Positions 7,100-12,402 of a stretch of DNA of 14,453 bases are shown piece by piece (position 1 is the stretch's first letter; the number at the start of each line of letters is the position of its first letter). The position numbers and the translations under genes were made by a program. This DNA comes from AP-15 sp035252905 (lineage in GTDB: Bacteria; Pseudomonadota; Alphaproteobacteria; ATCC43930; CGMCC-115725): positions 1-14,453 of the forward strand of contig DATFCQ010000193.1 of NCBI GenBank assembly GCA_035252905.1, given 5' to 3'. Below the pieces are notes generated by a model. That model was not told the DNA's origin. It saw only the letters and a program-made list of their open reading frames with translations, and ran no database searches.

Positions 7100-7954
7100 A
7101 TGAAGACCCTTTTGACCGTTGTCGGAGACGGCAATGCCGGCGCCGTCCTCGATGCCGCATGGCTGATCGCGCAGCGCTTCAACAGCCATATCGTCGGACT
7201 GCACAGTCTGACCACCGAATACGCCGTCGTGTTCGGCGGCGAGATGGGGTTCTCGATCTCCTCGGAGGTCGATCACACGCTCGAACGCGAAGGCCACGAG
7301 CGGCGCGACCAAGCGCGGCGTCTGTTCCGCGAATTCATGGCCGAGAGGGGCGTGCCGGTCGGTGCGGCGCCGGGGGGGCGCACCGGCCCGACCGCGTCGT
7401 GGCGCGAGGAGGACGGCCGCCAGAATGCGATCGTCGGGATGACCGGCCGGGTCTACGACATGATCATTGTCGAGCAGCCCGAAAAGCTCGCCTCGATCGC
7501 CGAGGCGACGCTCGAAGACGCCTTGTTCGAGAGCGGCCGTCCGGTCTTGATGGTGCCGCGGGACGGCTGCAAGAGCCTGGGCGAGGTCGTCGCCGTGGCG
7601 TGGAACGGCAGCACCGAGATGGCTCTGACCGTGGCGCTCGGCATGCCGTTCCTGTTGCAGGCGCGCGAGGTCGTCATCATCAACGTCGCCGCGCCGCTGA
7701 TGCCGGAGCCCGGGCCCGACGGCGAAGAGCTGGCGCGCACGCTCGAATGGCACGGCATCCCGGTCTCGATCCAGAATGCGACCGGCCGGGCCAAGGCGCA
7801 GGGCGAGTCGTTTCTGCGCATCGCCGGGGCGGTCGGCGCCGACCTGATGCTGAAGGGCGCCTACACGCAAAGCCGCATTCGCCAGATGATCTTTGGCGGC
7901 GCCACCCGCCACATCATCATGGAAGCGAAATTGCCGGTATTGATGGCGCGCTGA
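7100..7954 (+). CDS. Tandem universal stress protein (UspA family)
   Basis: A 284-residue protein built from two Usp alpha/beta domains. The first runs from MKTLLTVVGDGNAGAVLDAAWLIAQRF to GRPVLMVPRDG (about 1-153). The second runs from VVAVAWNGSTEMALTVALGMPFL to the C-terminus, which ends GAYTQSRIRQMIFGGATRHI...LPVLMAR. The second domain keeps most of the ATP-loop pattern G-x2-G-x9-G-(S/T), but T256 replaces the second Gly. The first domain lacks the loop, so nucleotide binding is reduced or confined to the C-terminal half. Tandem Usp proteins with this ending are common in alphaproteobacteria and respond to stress or oxygen limitation. The start has AGGGA 7 nt upstream. The 79-residue and CsbD genes follow on the same strand. 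Confidence 0.93.
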   Translation: MKTLLTVVGDGNAGAVLDAAWLIAQRFNSHIVGLHSLTTEYAVVFGGEMGFSISSEVDHTLEREGHERRDQARRLFREFMAERGVPVGAAPGGRTGPTASWREEDGRQNAIVGMTGRVYDMIIVEQPEKLASIAEATLEDALFESGRPVLMVPRDGCKSLGEVVAVAWNGSTEMALTVALGMPFLLQAREVVIINVAAPLMPEPGPDGEELARTLEWHGIPVSIQNATGRAKAQGESFLRIAGAVGADLMLKGAYTQSRIRQMIFGGATRHIIMEAKLPVLMAR

Positions 7955-7961
7955 CCGCACC

Positions 7962-7987
7962 GGAACCCCGATTCCCCGGACCTCGTT
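7962..7987 (+). promoter_or_regulatory. EcfG (general stress sigma factor) type promoter
   Basis: GGAAC (7962-7966), a 17-nt spacer and CGTT (7984-7987) match the EcfG promoter form of alphaproteobacteria exactly. The element lies just after the universal stress protein stop. It would start transcription near 7994-7997, shortly before the AAGGAGGT ribosome binding site of the 79-residue gene. A second element of the same form precedes csbD, which makes chance less likely. Confidence 0.75.
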
Positions 7988-8011
7988 CAGCTCTGAAGAA
8001 AAGGAGGTCCG

Positions 8012-8251
8012 ATGAACAAGCAATCGAGAAACAAAGCTTCGCCCCAGCCTAACGAAGGCGAAGGAAACAGGAGCGCGGCGCCTCAATACAACGAGGCGCA
8101 ACAGCGCTTTGTCCAATCCGGCAAGGTCGCAGACAAGGCGCGCGAGAGCGGCGAACGGCGCGAACTGGAGCGGGCTGAGGCGATCGGCCGCCGGCACATC
8201 GCCGAGGAGGACCCGGAGGTGACGCGGCCCTACACCAGGAAAAAGCGCTGA
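8012..8251 (+). CDS. Small hydrophilic protein of unknown function, probable general-stress gene (79 residues)
   Basis: A short, highly charged, probably disordered or helical protein with no membrane segment. The N-terminal third is Asn/Gln/Ser/Glu-rich (SPQPNEGEGNRSAAPQY). Then comes YNEAQQRFVQSGKVADKARESGERRELERAEAIGRRHI, which looks like one long helix, and a basic tail ending TRKKR. I recognise the general look (an 'SGKV..A' block before a charged helix and an E-D-P tail) from small alphaproteobacterial hypotheticals but know no function. The start is very well supported: a complete AAGGAGGT (8001-8008) sits 3 nt before the ATG. The EcfG-type promoter directly upstream and the neighbouring Usp and CsbD genes suggest a role in stress survival. 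Confidence 0.85.
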   Translation: MNKQSRNKASPQPNEGEGNRSAAPQYNEAQQRFVQSGKVADKARESGERRELERAEAIGRRHIAEEDPEVTRPYTRKKR

Positions 8252-8274
8252 GCCGGTCGCGTCGGGTCCGCCCC

Positions 8275-8300
8275 GGAACGATGCCGCCGAAGGCGATGTT
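8275..8300 (+). promoter_or_regulatory. EcfG-type promoter upstream of csbD
   Basis: GGAAC (8275-8279), a 17-nt spacer and TGTT (8297-8300). The spacing is identical to the element at 7962-7987, with one mismatch in the CGTT box. Transcription would start near 8308, ahead of the AAGGAGGG site at 8321-8328. CsbD-family genes are typical members of the alphaproteobacterial general stress regulon, which supports the reading. Confidence 0.6.
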
Positions 8301-8336
8301 GAGCAGGCGAGCCCTCGGAAAAGGAGGGTTTGCCCC

Positions 8337-8384
8337 ATGCGGACACGTCAAGCAAGGAACAGGTCATGGACAAGGATCGGGTAG
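8337..8384 (+). CDS. Possible 15-residue leader ORF overlapping the csbD start
   Basis: The strongest ribosome binding site near csbD, AAGGAGGG (8321-8328), is not placed for csbD itself. It lies 8 nt before an ATG at 8337 that opens a 15-codon ORF, MRTRQARNRSWTRIG, ending TAG at 8382-8384 inside the csbD coding region. Five of the 15 residues are Arg, three of them on AGG codons. The overlap would couple its translation to csbD, whose ATG lies within it in another frame. It could be a chance ORF, so this is offered as a candidate only. Confidence 0.3.
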   Translation: MRTRQARNRSWTRIG

Positions 8385-8548
8385 CCGGCTCGGCCAAGAA
8401 GGTCGGCGGCAACATCAAGGAAGCGACCGGCAGGGCGCTTGGCGACAAGAAGATGGAATCGGAGGGCCGCGTCAAAAAGACCGAAGGCAAGGTTCAGAAC
8501 GCTGTCGGCGGAGCGAAGGACAAGATCCGCGAGAGCATGAAAGAATAA
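8366..8548 (+). CDS. CsbD family stress protein
   Basis: A 60-residue CsbD-like protein: MDKDRVAGSAKKVGGNIKEATGRALGDKKMESEGRVKKTEGKVQNAVGGAKD, with the repeated G-x3-K/E-x-x-G pattern typical of the family (YjbJ/CsbD), a small hydrophilic helical protein strongly induced by stress. Biochemical function is not known for the family. The ATG at 8366 fits the family's usual N-terminus and has AAGGAAC 6 nt upstream. A TTG at 8330 would add 12 residues, but the strong AAGGAGGG would then be only 1 nt away, too close to serve it. An EcfG-type promoter lies at 8275-8300. Confidence 0.9.
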   Translation: MDKDRVAGSAKKVGGNIKEATGRALGDKKMESEGRVKKTEGKVQNAVGGAKDKIRESMKE

Positions 8549-8615
8549 AGCTGAGTAAATCGTAGCGAATTGCAGGATGAGGTGAGCGGCGCGATCCCCG
8601 TCGGTTCCGTCCCAA

Positions 8616-8655
8616 GGATGGGTTTCCCCCGGCCTGCGCTGGGGTTAACCCATCC
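8616..8655. repeat. Intergenic palindrome (GGATGGGTT/AACCCATCC type)
   Basis: GGATGGGTTTCCCC (8616-8629) pairs with GGGGTTAACCCATCC (8641-8655) around an 11-nt loop, with one unpaired base in the right arm. It lies in the 139-nt gap between the convergent csbD and acetyltransferase stop codons. The 'ggatgggtt...aacccatcctac' form is a familiar dispersed repeat of proteobacteria. It could also stop transcription from either side. Confidence 0.75.
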
Positions 8656-8687
8656 TACAGACTTGATGGTCGCGGGCCCGAAGGCGC

Positions 8688-9407
8688 TCACCCTTCGGCC
8701 GGCGTCCGCAGCTCGGCAAGCCTGCGGCGCTGGCGGCCGTCCGGATTGAAATTCCCGGGATCGAGCCAGCGCTCGAAAGCGGCGCGCACTCCCGCCCACT
8801 CGCGGTCGAGGATCGAGAACCAGGCAGTGTCGCGGTTGCGTCCCTTGTAGATTGTGGCCTGGCGGAACAGCCCCTCATAGCGGAAGCCGAGGCGCAGCGC
8901 CGCGGCGCGCGAAGCGGCGTTCAACGCGTCGCATTTCCACTCGTAGCGGCGGTAGCCCAGCTCGTCGAAGACCCGCCGCATCATCAGATACATCGCCTCG
9001 GTGGCGGCGGGCTGCCGCTGCAACAGCGGGCTGTATTTGATCCCGCCGACCTCGATGACGCCGGCATCGGGATCGATCCGCAGGTAGCTCGCTACGCCGA
9101 CGGCGCGGCCGCTCTCCCGGTCGACGACGGCGTAGACCAGCGGGTCGTCGCTGCGGCTGGCGGCCTCAGCCCATTGCCGATGGGAAGCCGGGGAGGGGTA
9201 AGGTCCGCGCGACAGGTAGGTCCAGCCGCGTCCCTCCTCGTCCTCGCTGTCGGCGGCGAACAGTTGGTCGGCGTGGCGCTCGGGGTCGAGCGGCTCAACC
9301 CGGCAGAACCGCCCCGCCATCGCCGTGCGCGGCGGGCGCGAGCGCGGCGACCATAAGGGCAGCGGGAAACCGATTGGTTGCCCGAATTCGTTCATGGTTG
9401 CGGTCAT
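8688..9407 (-). CDS. GNAT family N-acetyltransferase (RimJ/RimL type)
   Basis: A 239-residue acetyltransferase that would transfer acetyl from acetyl-CoA to an amine, in the cytoplasm. The N-terminal 30 residues are a Pro/Arg-rich lead-in. The GNAT fold begins near RFCRVEPLDPERHADQLFAA, continues through VYAVVDRESGRAVGVASYLRI and GVIEVGGIKYSPLLQRQPAATEAMYLMMRRVFDEL (the acetyl-CoA loop is QRQPAAT, about 130-136), and ends with NAASRAAALRLGFRYEGLFRQATIYKGRNRDTAWFSIL, typical of RimJ/RimL-like members. The ATG at 9407 is chosen because GGAGGG lies 6 nt upstream; an in-frame ATG at 9395 lacks a site. The open frame extends far upstream, but that part is a shadow of the transporter gene. It follows the transporter by 56 nt, probably on the same mRNA. 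Substrate unknown. Confidence 0.9.
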   Translation of the reverse strand: MTATMNEFGQPIGFPLPLWSPRSRPPRTAMAGRFCRVEPLDPERHADQLFAADSEDEEGRGWTYLSRGPYPSPASHRQWAEAASRSDDPLVYAVVDRESGRAVGVASYLRIDPDAGVIEVGGIKYSPLLQRQPAATEAMYLMMRRVFDELGYRRYEWKCDALNAASRAAALRLGFRYEGLFRQATIYKGRNRDTAWFSILDREWAGVRAAFERWLDPGNFNPDGRQRRRLAELRTPAEG

Positions 9408-9463
9408 CGGCACCCTCCGCGCTTTGGCGGCGAGCATGGGCCGCCGGAGGCGGCCGTGCAAGC

Positions 9464-10774
9464 TCAGAGCCACCATACGCCGACGAGGATCGTCAGCGCA
9501 GTCAGCGGGGCGCCGACCCGGAAATATTCCCAGAACCCGACATTGACGCCGCGCACGCGCGCCCACTGGACGACGATCAGATTGGCGACCGAACCGAGGA
9601 TCGTCAGATTGCCGGCCAGGGTCGAAGCCATTGCAACAACGAGCCAGGCATGGCGCGGATCGGCGAGGCGGGCGATGAAGGGCTGCAACATCAGGACCGC
9701 CGGGACGTTGCTGACGAGATTCGACAGGGCCGCGGTAGCGACGCTGAGGCTCGCCGGGCTGTCGAGCCGGCCGCGGGTCAGTTCGGAGACGAGGGGCGGC
9801 GACAGCACCGCTTTCTCGAAACCGGCGACGACGACAAAGAGGCCGGCGAACATCAAGAGGAGCGGCCAGTCGATCTCGCCGTAGATCTTGCGGCTCTTGA
9901 CCGCGCGGGTCAAAAGCGAGAACCCGCCGGCTATGATCGCCAGCTTGGCCGGAGGCTGGCCGGCAAAGAAGCCGGCCATCAGCGCCAATGCGATCAACAC
10001 CGATTTGACCGCGAGCGGACGGTGGGCGTGGGCCGGGCCCGGCATGCCTCGCAGGTGCTCGCGCGTCCAGAACTCGGACGGGTAGGTGCCGGCGATCAAT
10101 GCGAAAGCGAGGACGAGCCCGATCGCGGCGACCGGCGAAAGGCGCGCAGCAAAGGCGACATAAGGGATCTGCGAAAAGCTGCCGATCAGGATGTTCTGCG
10201 GGTTCCCGGTGATCGTCGCGGTGCTGCCGATGTTCGAGGCCATCGCGATCGCGAGGAGGTAGGGAACCGGGTTGCGTTTGAGGCGCAGGACGAGGTCGAG
10301 GACGAGCGGCGTCAGCACCAGACAGATCGCGTCGTTGACAAGAAAGGCCGAGAAAAAGCCGGAGGTCACGACGACCGCGAAGAGCAGCAGCAGCGGGTGG
10401 CGGGCGCGCGTCACCACCCAGTTGTTGACGAGGCGAAAAAAGCCGGACAGGCGCAGATTGCCGACGACGATCATCATGCCAAGGAGCAGGGCGAGCGTCG
10501 CGTAATCGATTGCATGCAGGGCCGCGTCGAGCGACAGGACGCCCGCCGCGATCATCAGGCTCGCGCCCAGCAGCGCCGCCCCGGCGCGGTCGAGGGTGAA
10601 GCCGGGCAGTTTTCCGACCGCCATGACCAGATAGGTCGCGGCAAAGATCAGGATTGCCGCACTCCATCTCGCCCCGAACCCGGCTCCGAGGGGCGCCGCG
10701 GCGGCGGTGCCGCAGCCCAGCAAAGCGACCGCCACGGCGGCAAGTCCTGCCGGAAAGAGCCGACAGCGTCTCAT
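9464..10774 (-). CDS. ArsB/NhaD-type (citrate/anion permease superfamily) membrane transporter
   Basis: A 436-residue polytopic inner-membrane protein of the ion-transporter superfamily (CitMHS/ArsB/NhaD-like), with about ten or more hydrophobic segments. Diagnostic blocks are TSGFFSAFLVNDAICLVLTPLVLDL (N147-D148), AIAMASNIGSTATITGNPQNILIGSFS in the first half, and SNLVSNVPAVLMLQPF with AMASTLAGNLTILGSVANLIVVQ in the second half: the two inverted GNPQN/GSVAN hairpins of the fold. Whether it moves arsenite, Na+/H+ or dicarboxylate is undecided, and no ars genes are nearby. The N-terminus (MRRCRLFPAGLAAVAVALLGCGTAAAAP) looks like a signal peptide and contains LLGC, a lipobox-like sequence. The ribosome binding site of the ATG at 10774 is weak. 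It is divergent from the intradiol dioxygenase gene and followed by the GNAT gene. Confidence 0.88.
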   Translation of the reverse strand: MRRCRLFPAGLAAVAVALLGCGTAAAAPLGAGFGARWSAAILIFAATYLVMAVGKLPGFTLDRAGAALLGASLMIAAGVLSLDAALHAIDYATLALLLGMMIVVGNLRLSGFFRLVNNWVVTRARHPLLLLFAVVVTSGFFSAFLVNDAICLVLTPLVLDLVLRLKRNPVPYLLAIAMASNIGSTATITGNPQNILIGSFSQIPYVAFAARLSPVAAIGLVLAFALIAGTYPSEFWTREHLRGMPGPAHAHRPLAVKSVLIALALMAGFFAGQPPAKLAIIAGGFSLLTRAVKSRKIYGEIDWPLLLMFAGLFVVVAGFEKAVLSPPLVSELTRGRLDSPASLSVATAALSNLVSNVPAVLMLQPFIARLADPRHAWLVVAMASTLAGNLTILGSVANLIVVQWARVRGVNVGFWEYFRVGAPLTALTILVGVWWL

Positions 10775-10792
10775 CGGTGCCGTCGAAGGCGG

Positions 10793-10821
10793 CTGTCGGG
10801 CGTGCGATTTGCCGCTATATC
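10793..10821 (+). promoter_or_regulatory. Possible promoter of the intradiol dioxygenase gene
   Basis: CTGTCG (10793-10798), 17 nt, then TATATC (10816-10821) in the 102-nt gap between divergent genes. The short TATATCTCTA stretch is the only A/T-rich patch there. The -35 match is poor (3 of 6). Confidence 0.25.
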
Positions 10822-10876
10822 TCTAGCCGCGCAGGCTGCCGGCCGCCGCCGTCCTGCGCAGACAGGGAGGTCGGTC

Positions 10877-11827
10877 ATGCCGGAACCGCGCAACACGACC
10901 GAAGACGACATCACCGCCGAGGTATTGGCGCGCTTTGCCGAAACGCCGGACCCGCGGCTGCGTCGGATCATGCTCGCCCTCATTCGCCACCTGCATGCGT
11001 TCGTCAAGGAGGTCGAGCTCAGCGAGGCGGAATGGTTCCAGGCCATCGAGATCCTGACCGAAACCGGCCGCCTGTGGTGCAGCGACAAGCGGCAGGAATT
11101 CATCCTGTTCTCGGATACGCTCGGGGTTTCGATGGTGGTCGATCTGTTGAACCACCGCAAACCCGAGGGTGCCACCGAATCGACCGTGTTTGGTCCGTTT
11201 CATCGCCTCGGCGCTCCCGACATGCCGCCCGGGGGCAACATCGCCGCTCTCGACAAGACCGGCGCGCCGGCCCTGGTCGGGGGCCGGGTGCTCGATCTCG
11301 ACGGCAGGCCGATCGCCGGGGCCTTGCTCGACGTCTGGCAGGCGCAGTCGAACGGGCTCTATGATTCGCAGGACGCAAAGATCGCGGGGCTGCACATGCG
11401 CGGCCGCTTCCGCACCGATTCCGAAGGGCGCTATCTCGTGCGCACGGTGCGTCCGGTCCATTATCCGATTCCTGCGGACGGTCCGGTCGGCCGTATGCTG
11501 AGCGCGACCGGCCGGCACCCCTGGCGGCCGGCGCATATCCATTTCGTCGTCTCGGCCGAAGGCTACGAGCCGGTGACGACGCATATCTTCGATCGCGCCG
11601 ACCAATATCTGCAGAGCGACGCGGTCTTTGCGGTCAAGGACTCGCTGATCTGCGATTTTGTCCGCCACGAGACGGCCGGTGATGCCGAGGCGGCCCGACT
11701 CGGCCTCGCGCCGCCCTTTTATACCGCCCGATTCGACTTCCGTCTGAAGCGGGCGACCGAAACCGGCGCAAACGTGCTCGACGCGCAACAGCGCCTCGCC
11801 GCGCTCGGCGCGCGCGCGGCGGAGTAG
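10877..11827 (+). CDS. Intradiol ring-cleavage dioxygenase, hydroxyquinol 1,2-dioxygenase-like
   Basis: A 316-residue non-heme Fe(III) dioxygenase that opens catechol-type rings between the two hydroxyls. The helical N-terminal domain (about 1-100) of catechol/hydroxyquinol dioxygenases is present. Iron ligands are Y162 (GLYDSQD), Y196 (PVHYPIP), H220 and H222 (RPAHIHF). Pocket residues fit hydroxyquinol 1,2-dioxygenase as I remember its structure: L77 and D80 (FILFSD), the VFGPF block at 104-108, I198-P199 and R217. So 1,2,4-trihydroxybenzene (giving maleylacetate) is the better substrate guess over catechol; this is inference. The start has GGGAGG 6 nt upstream. The open frame continues far upstream as a shadow of the transporter gene. 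No maleylacetate reductase or monooxygenase gene is in view. It converges on a VOC gene. Confidence 0.93.
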   Translation: MPEPRNTTEDDITAEVLARFAETPDPRLRRIMLALIRHLHAFVKEVELSEAEWFQAIEILTETGRLWCSDKRQEFILFSDTLGVSMVVDLLNHRKPEGATESTVFGPFHRLGAPDMPPGGNIAALDKTGAPALVGGRVLDLDGRPIAGALLDVWQAQSNGLYDSQDAKIAGLHMRGRFRTDSEGRYLVRTVRPVHYPIPADGPVGRMLSATGRHPWRPAHIHFVVSAEGYEPVTTHIFDRADQYLQSDAVFAVKDSLICDFVRHETAGDAEAARLGLAPPFYTARFDFRLKRATETGANVLDAQQRLAALGARAAE

Positions 11828-11834
11828 CGGTATC

Positions 11835-11893
11835 GCCCCACCCCAGCCCTCCCCCGCATGCGGGGGAGGGACCCGCGAAGCGGAAGGGGGGGC
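11835..11893. repeat. Multi-stem palindromic repeat, family 1 copy b (reverse orientation)
   Basis: It lies between the convergent intradiol dioxygenase and VOC stop codons. The core (11847-11870) is a perfect 24-bp palindrome centred on CCGCATGCGG, flanked by GCCCCACCCC on the left and GGGGGGGC on the right, which pair as an outer stem, with a CCCGCGAAGCGG hairpin between. Read on the minus strand it parallels the element at 4118-4197 (CCC-rich outer arm, pyrimidine-CCCCGCAT core, GGATGGGGTGGGG-like end), so the two are one family in opposite orientation. Confidence 0.8.
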
Positions 11894-12294
11894 TAGGCCG
11901 CGACGTAACCCTCGGGCGCCGGCTCGTCCTGGGCGAAGTCGAATTCGACCTTGGCGCCGCACGGGTCGTTGAAGAACAGCTGCCAGATGCCGCCGCCCGG
12001 CAGGCGCCGCAATTCGTATTCGATGCCCTCGCGCCTCAGTGTCGCGACCGTGCCGGGGAGGTCCTTGGCGCTGAACGCCATGTGGTCGAGGACGCCGGCG
12101 CGCTCCTGCGGCAGGTCCTGGCGGTGGATCACATGCAGGATCGGGGTGTCGTCGTCGGCGTAGAGCCACCAGCCGGGAAACTGGAAGGGCGGGCGCGGGC
12201 CGACCTTGAAGCCGAACAGGTCGCAATAGAATCGCCGCGTCGCTTCGAGATCGTCGCTCAACACGGTGAAATGATTCATCGCCGCTACGGGCAT
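11893..12294 (-). CDS. VOC family (glyoxalase/bleomycin-resistance/dioxygenase) protein
   Basis: A 133-residue vicinal-oxygen-chelate protein with two beta-alpha-beta-beta-beta modules: NHFTVLSDDLEATRRFYCDLFGFKVG and, after residue 65, GVLDHMAFSAKDLPGTVATLRREGIEYE. Metal-ligand candidates are H8, H71 and E117 (AKVEFDF), with H54 possible, so the metal site looks intact. Members include glyoxalases, extradiol-type dioxygenases and resistance proteins; the reaction here is unknown, although the LFFNDPCGAKVEF ending is typical of glyoxalase-like dioxygenases. The ATG at 12294 is preferred since GGAG lies 6 nt upstream; ATGs at 12309 and 12306 would add four or five residues. It faces the intradiol dioxygenase gene, but they are on opposite strands, so a joint pathway is only suggestive. 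Confidence 0.88.
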   Translation of the reverse strand: MPVAAMNHFTVLSDDLEATRRFYCDLFGFKVGPRPPFQFPGWWLYADDDTPILHVIHRQDLPQERAGVLDHMAFSAKDLPGTVATLRREGIEYELRRLPGGGIWQLFFNDPCGAKVEFDFAQDEPAPEGYVAA

Positions 12295-12345
12295 TGAGGT
12301 CTCCATCATGCTGCGTTCAGGGCATCGTCAACCCGTGAGACACGC

Positions 12346-12376
12346 GAAGAAGAATGGCCCCGGCGCAGCCGCGCCG
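12346..12376 (-). terminator. Weak intrinsic terminator candidate after the prenyltransferase gene
   Basis: CGGCGC (12361-12366) and GCGCCG (12371-12376) form a 6-bp GC stem with a 4-nt loop about 27 nt past the prenyltransferase stop. On the minus strand it is followed, after a short GC stretch, by TTCTTCTTC. The T-tract is interrupted and displaced, so this is only a candidate. Confidence 0.3.
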
Positions 12377-12402
12377 TCAACGCACCGGTCAATCGCTCCG
12401 GG

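Noticed and set aside
6764..8338. Minus-strand ORF (524 residues) across the universal stress protein and small stress genes
   Set aside because: It is opposite genes with strong motifs and ribosome binding sites, and runs through an intergenic promoter region; a shadow.
9408..10667. Upstream extension of the GNAT frame, giving a 659-residue protein
   Set aside because: The added part is a shadow of the transporter gene with no domain. The GGAGGG site places the real start at 9407.
9374..10876. Upstream extension of the intradiol dioxygenase frame, giving an 817-residue fusion
   Set aside because: The added region is antisense to the transporter and made of charged low-complexity residues. 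The GGGAGG-preceded ATG at 10877 fits the family N-terminus.
10823..12226. Minus-strand ORF (467 residues) opposite the intradiol dioxygenase gene
   Set aside because: It crosses the palindromic repeat and overlaps two supported genes, with no motifs.
10877..12294. Idea that the intradiol dioxygenase and VOC genes form an operon for aromatic breakdown
   Set aside because: They are on opposite strands and converge, so they cannot share a transcript. A functional link would need independent evidence.
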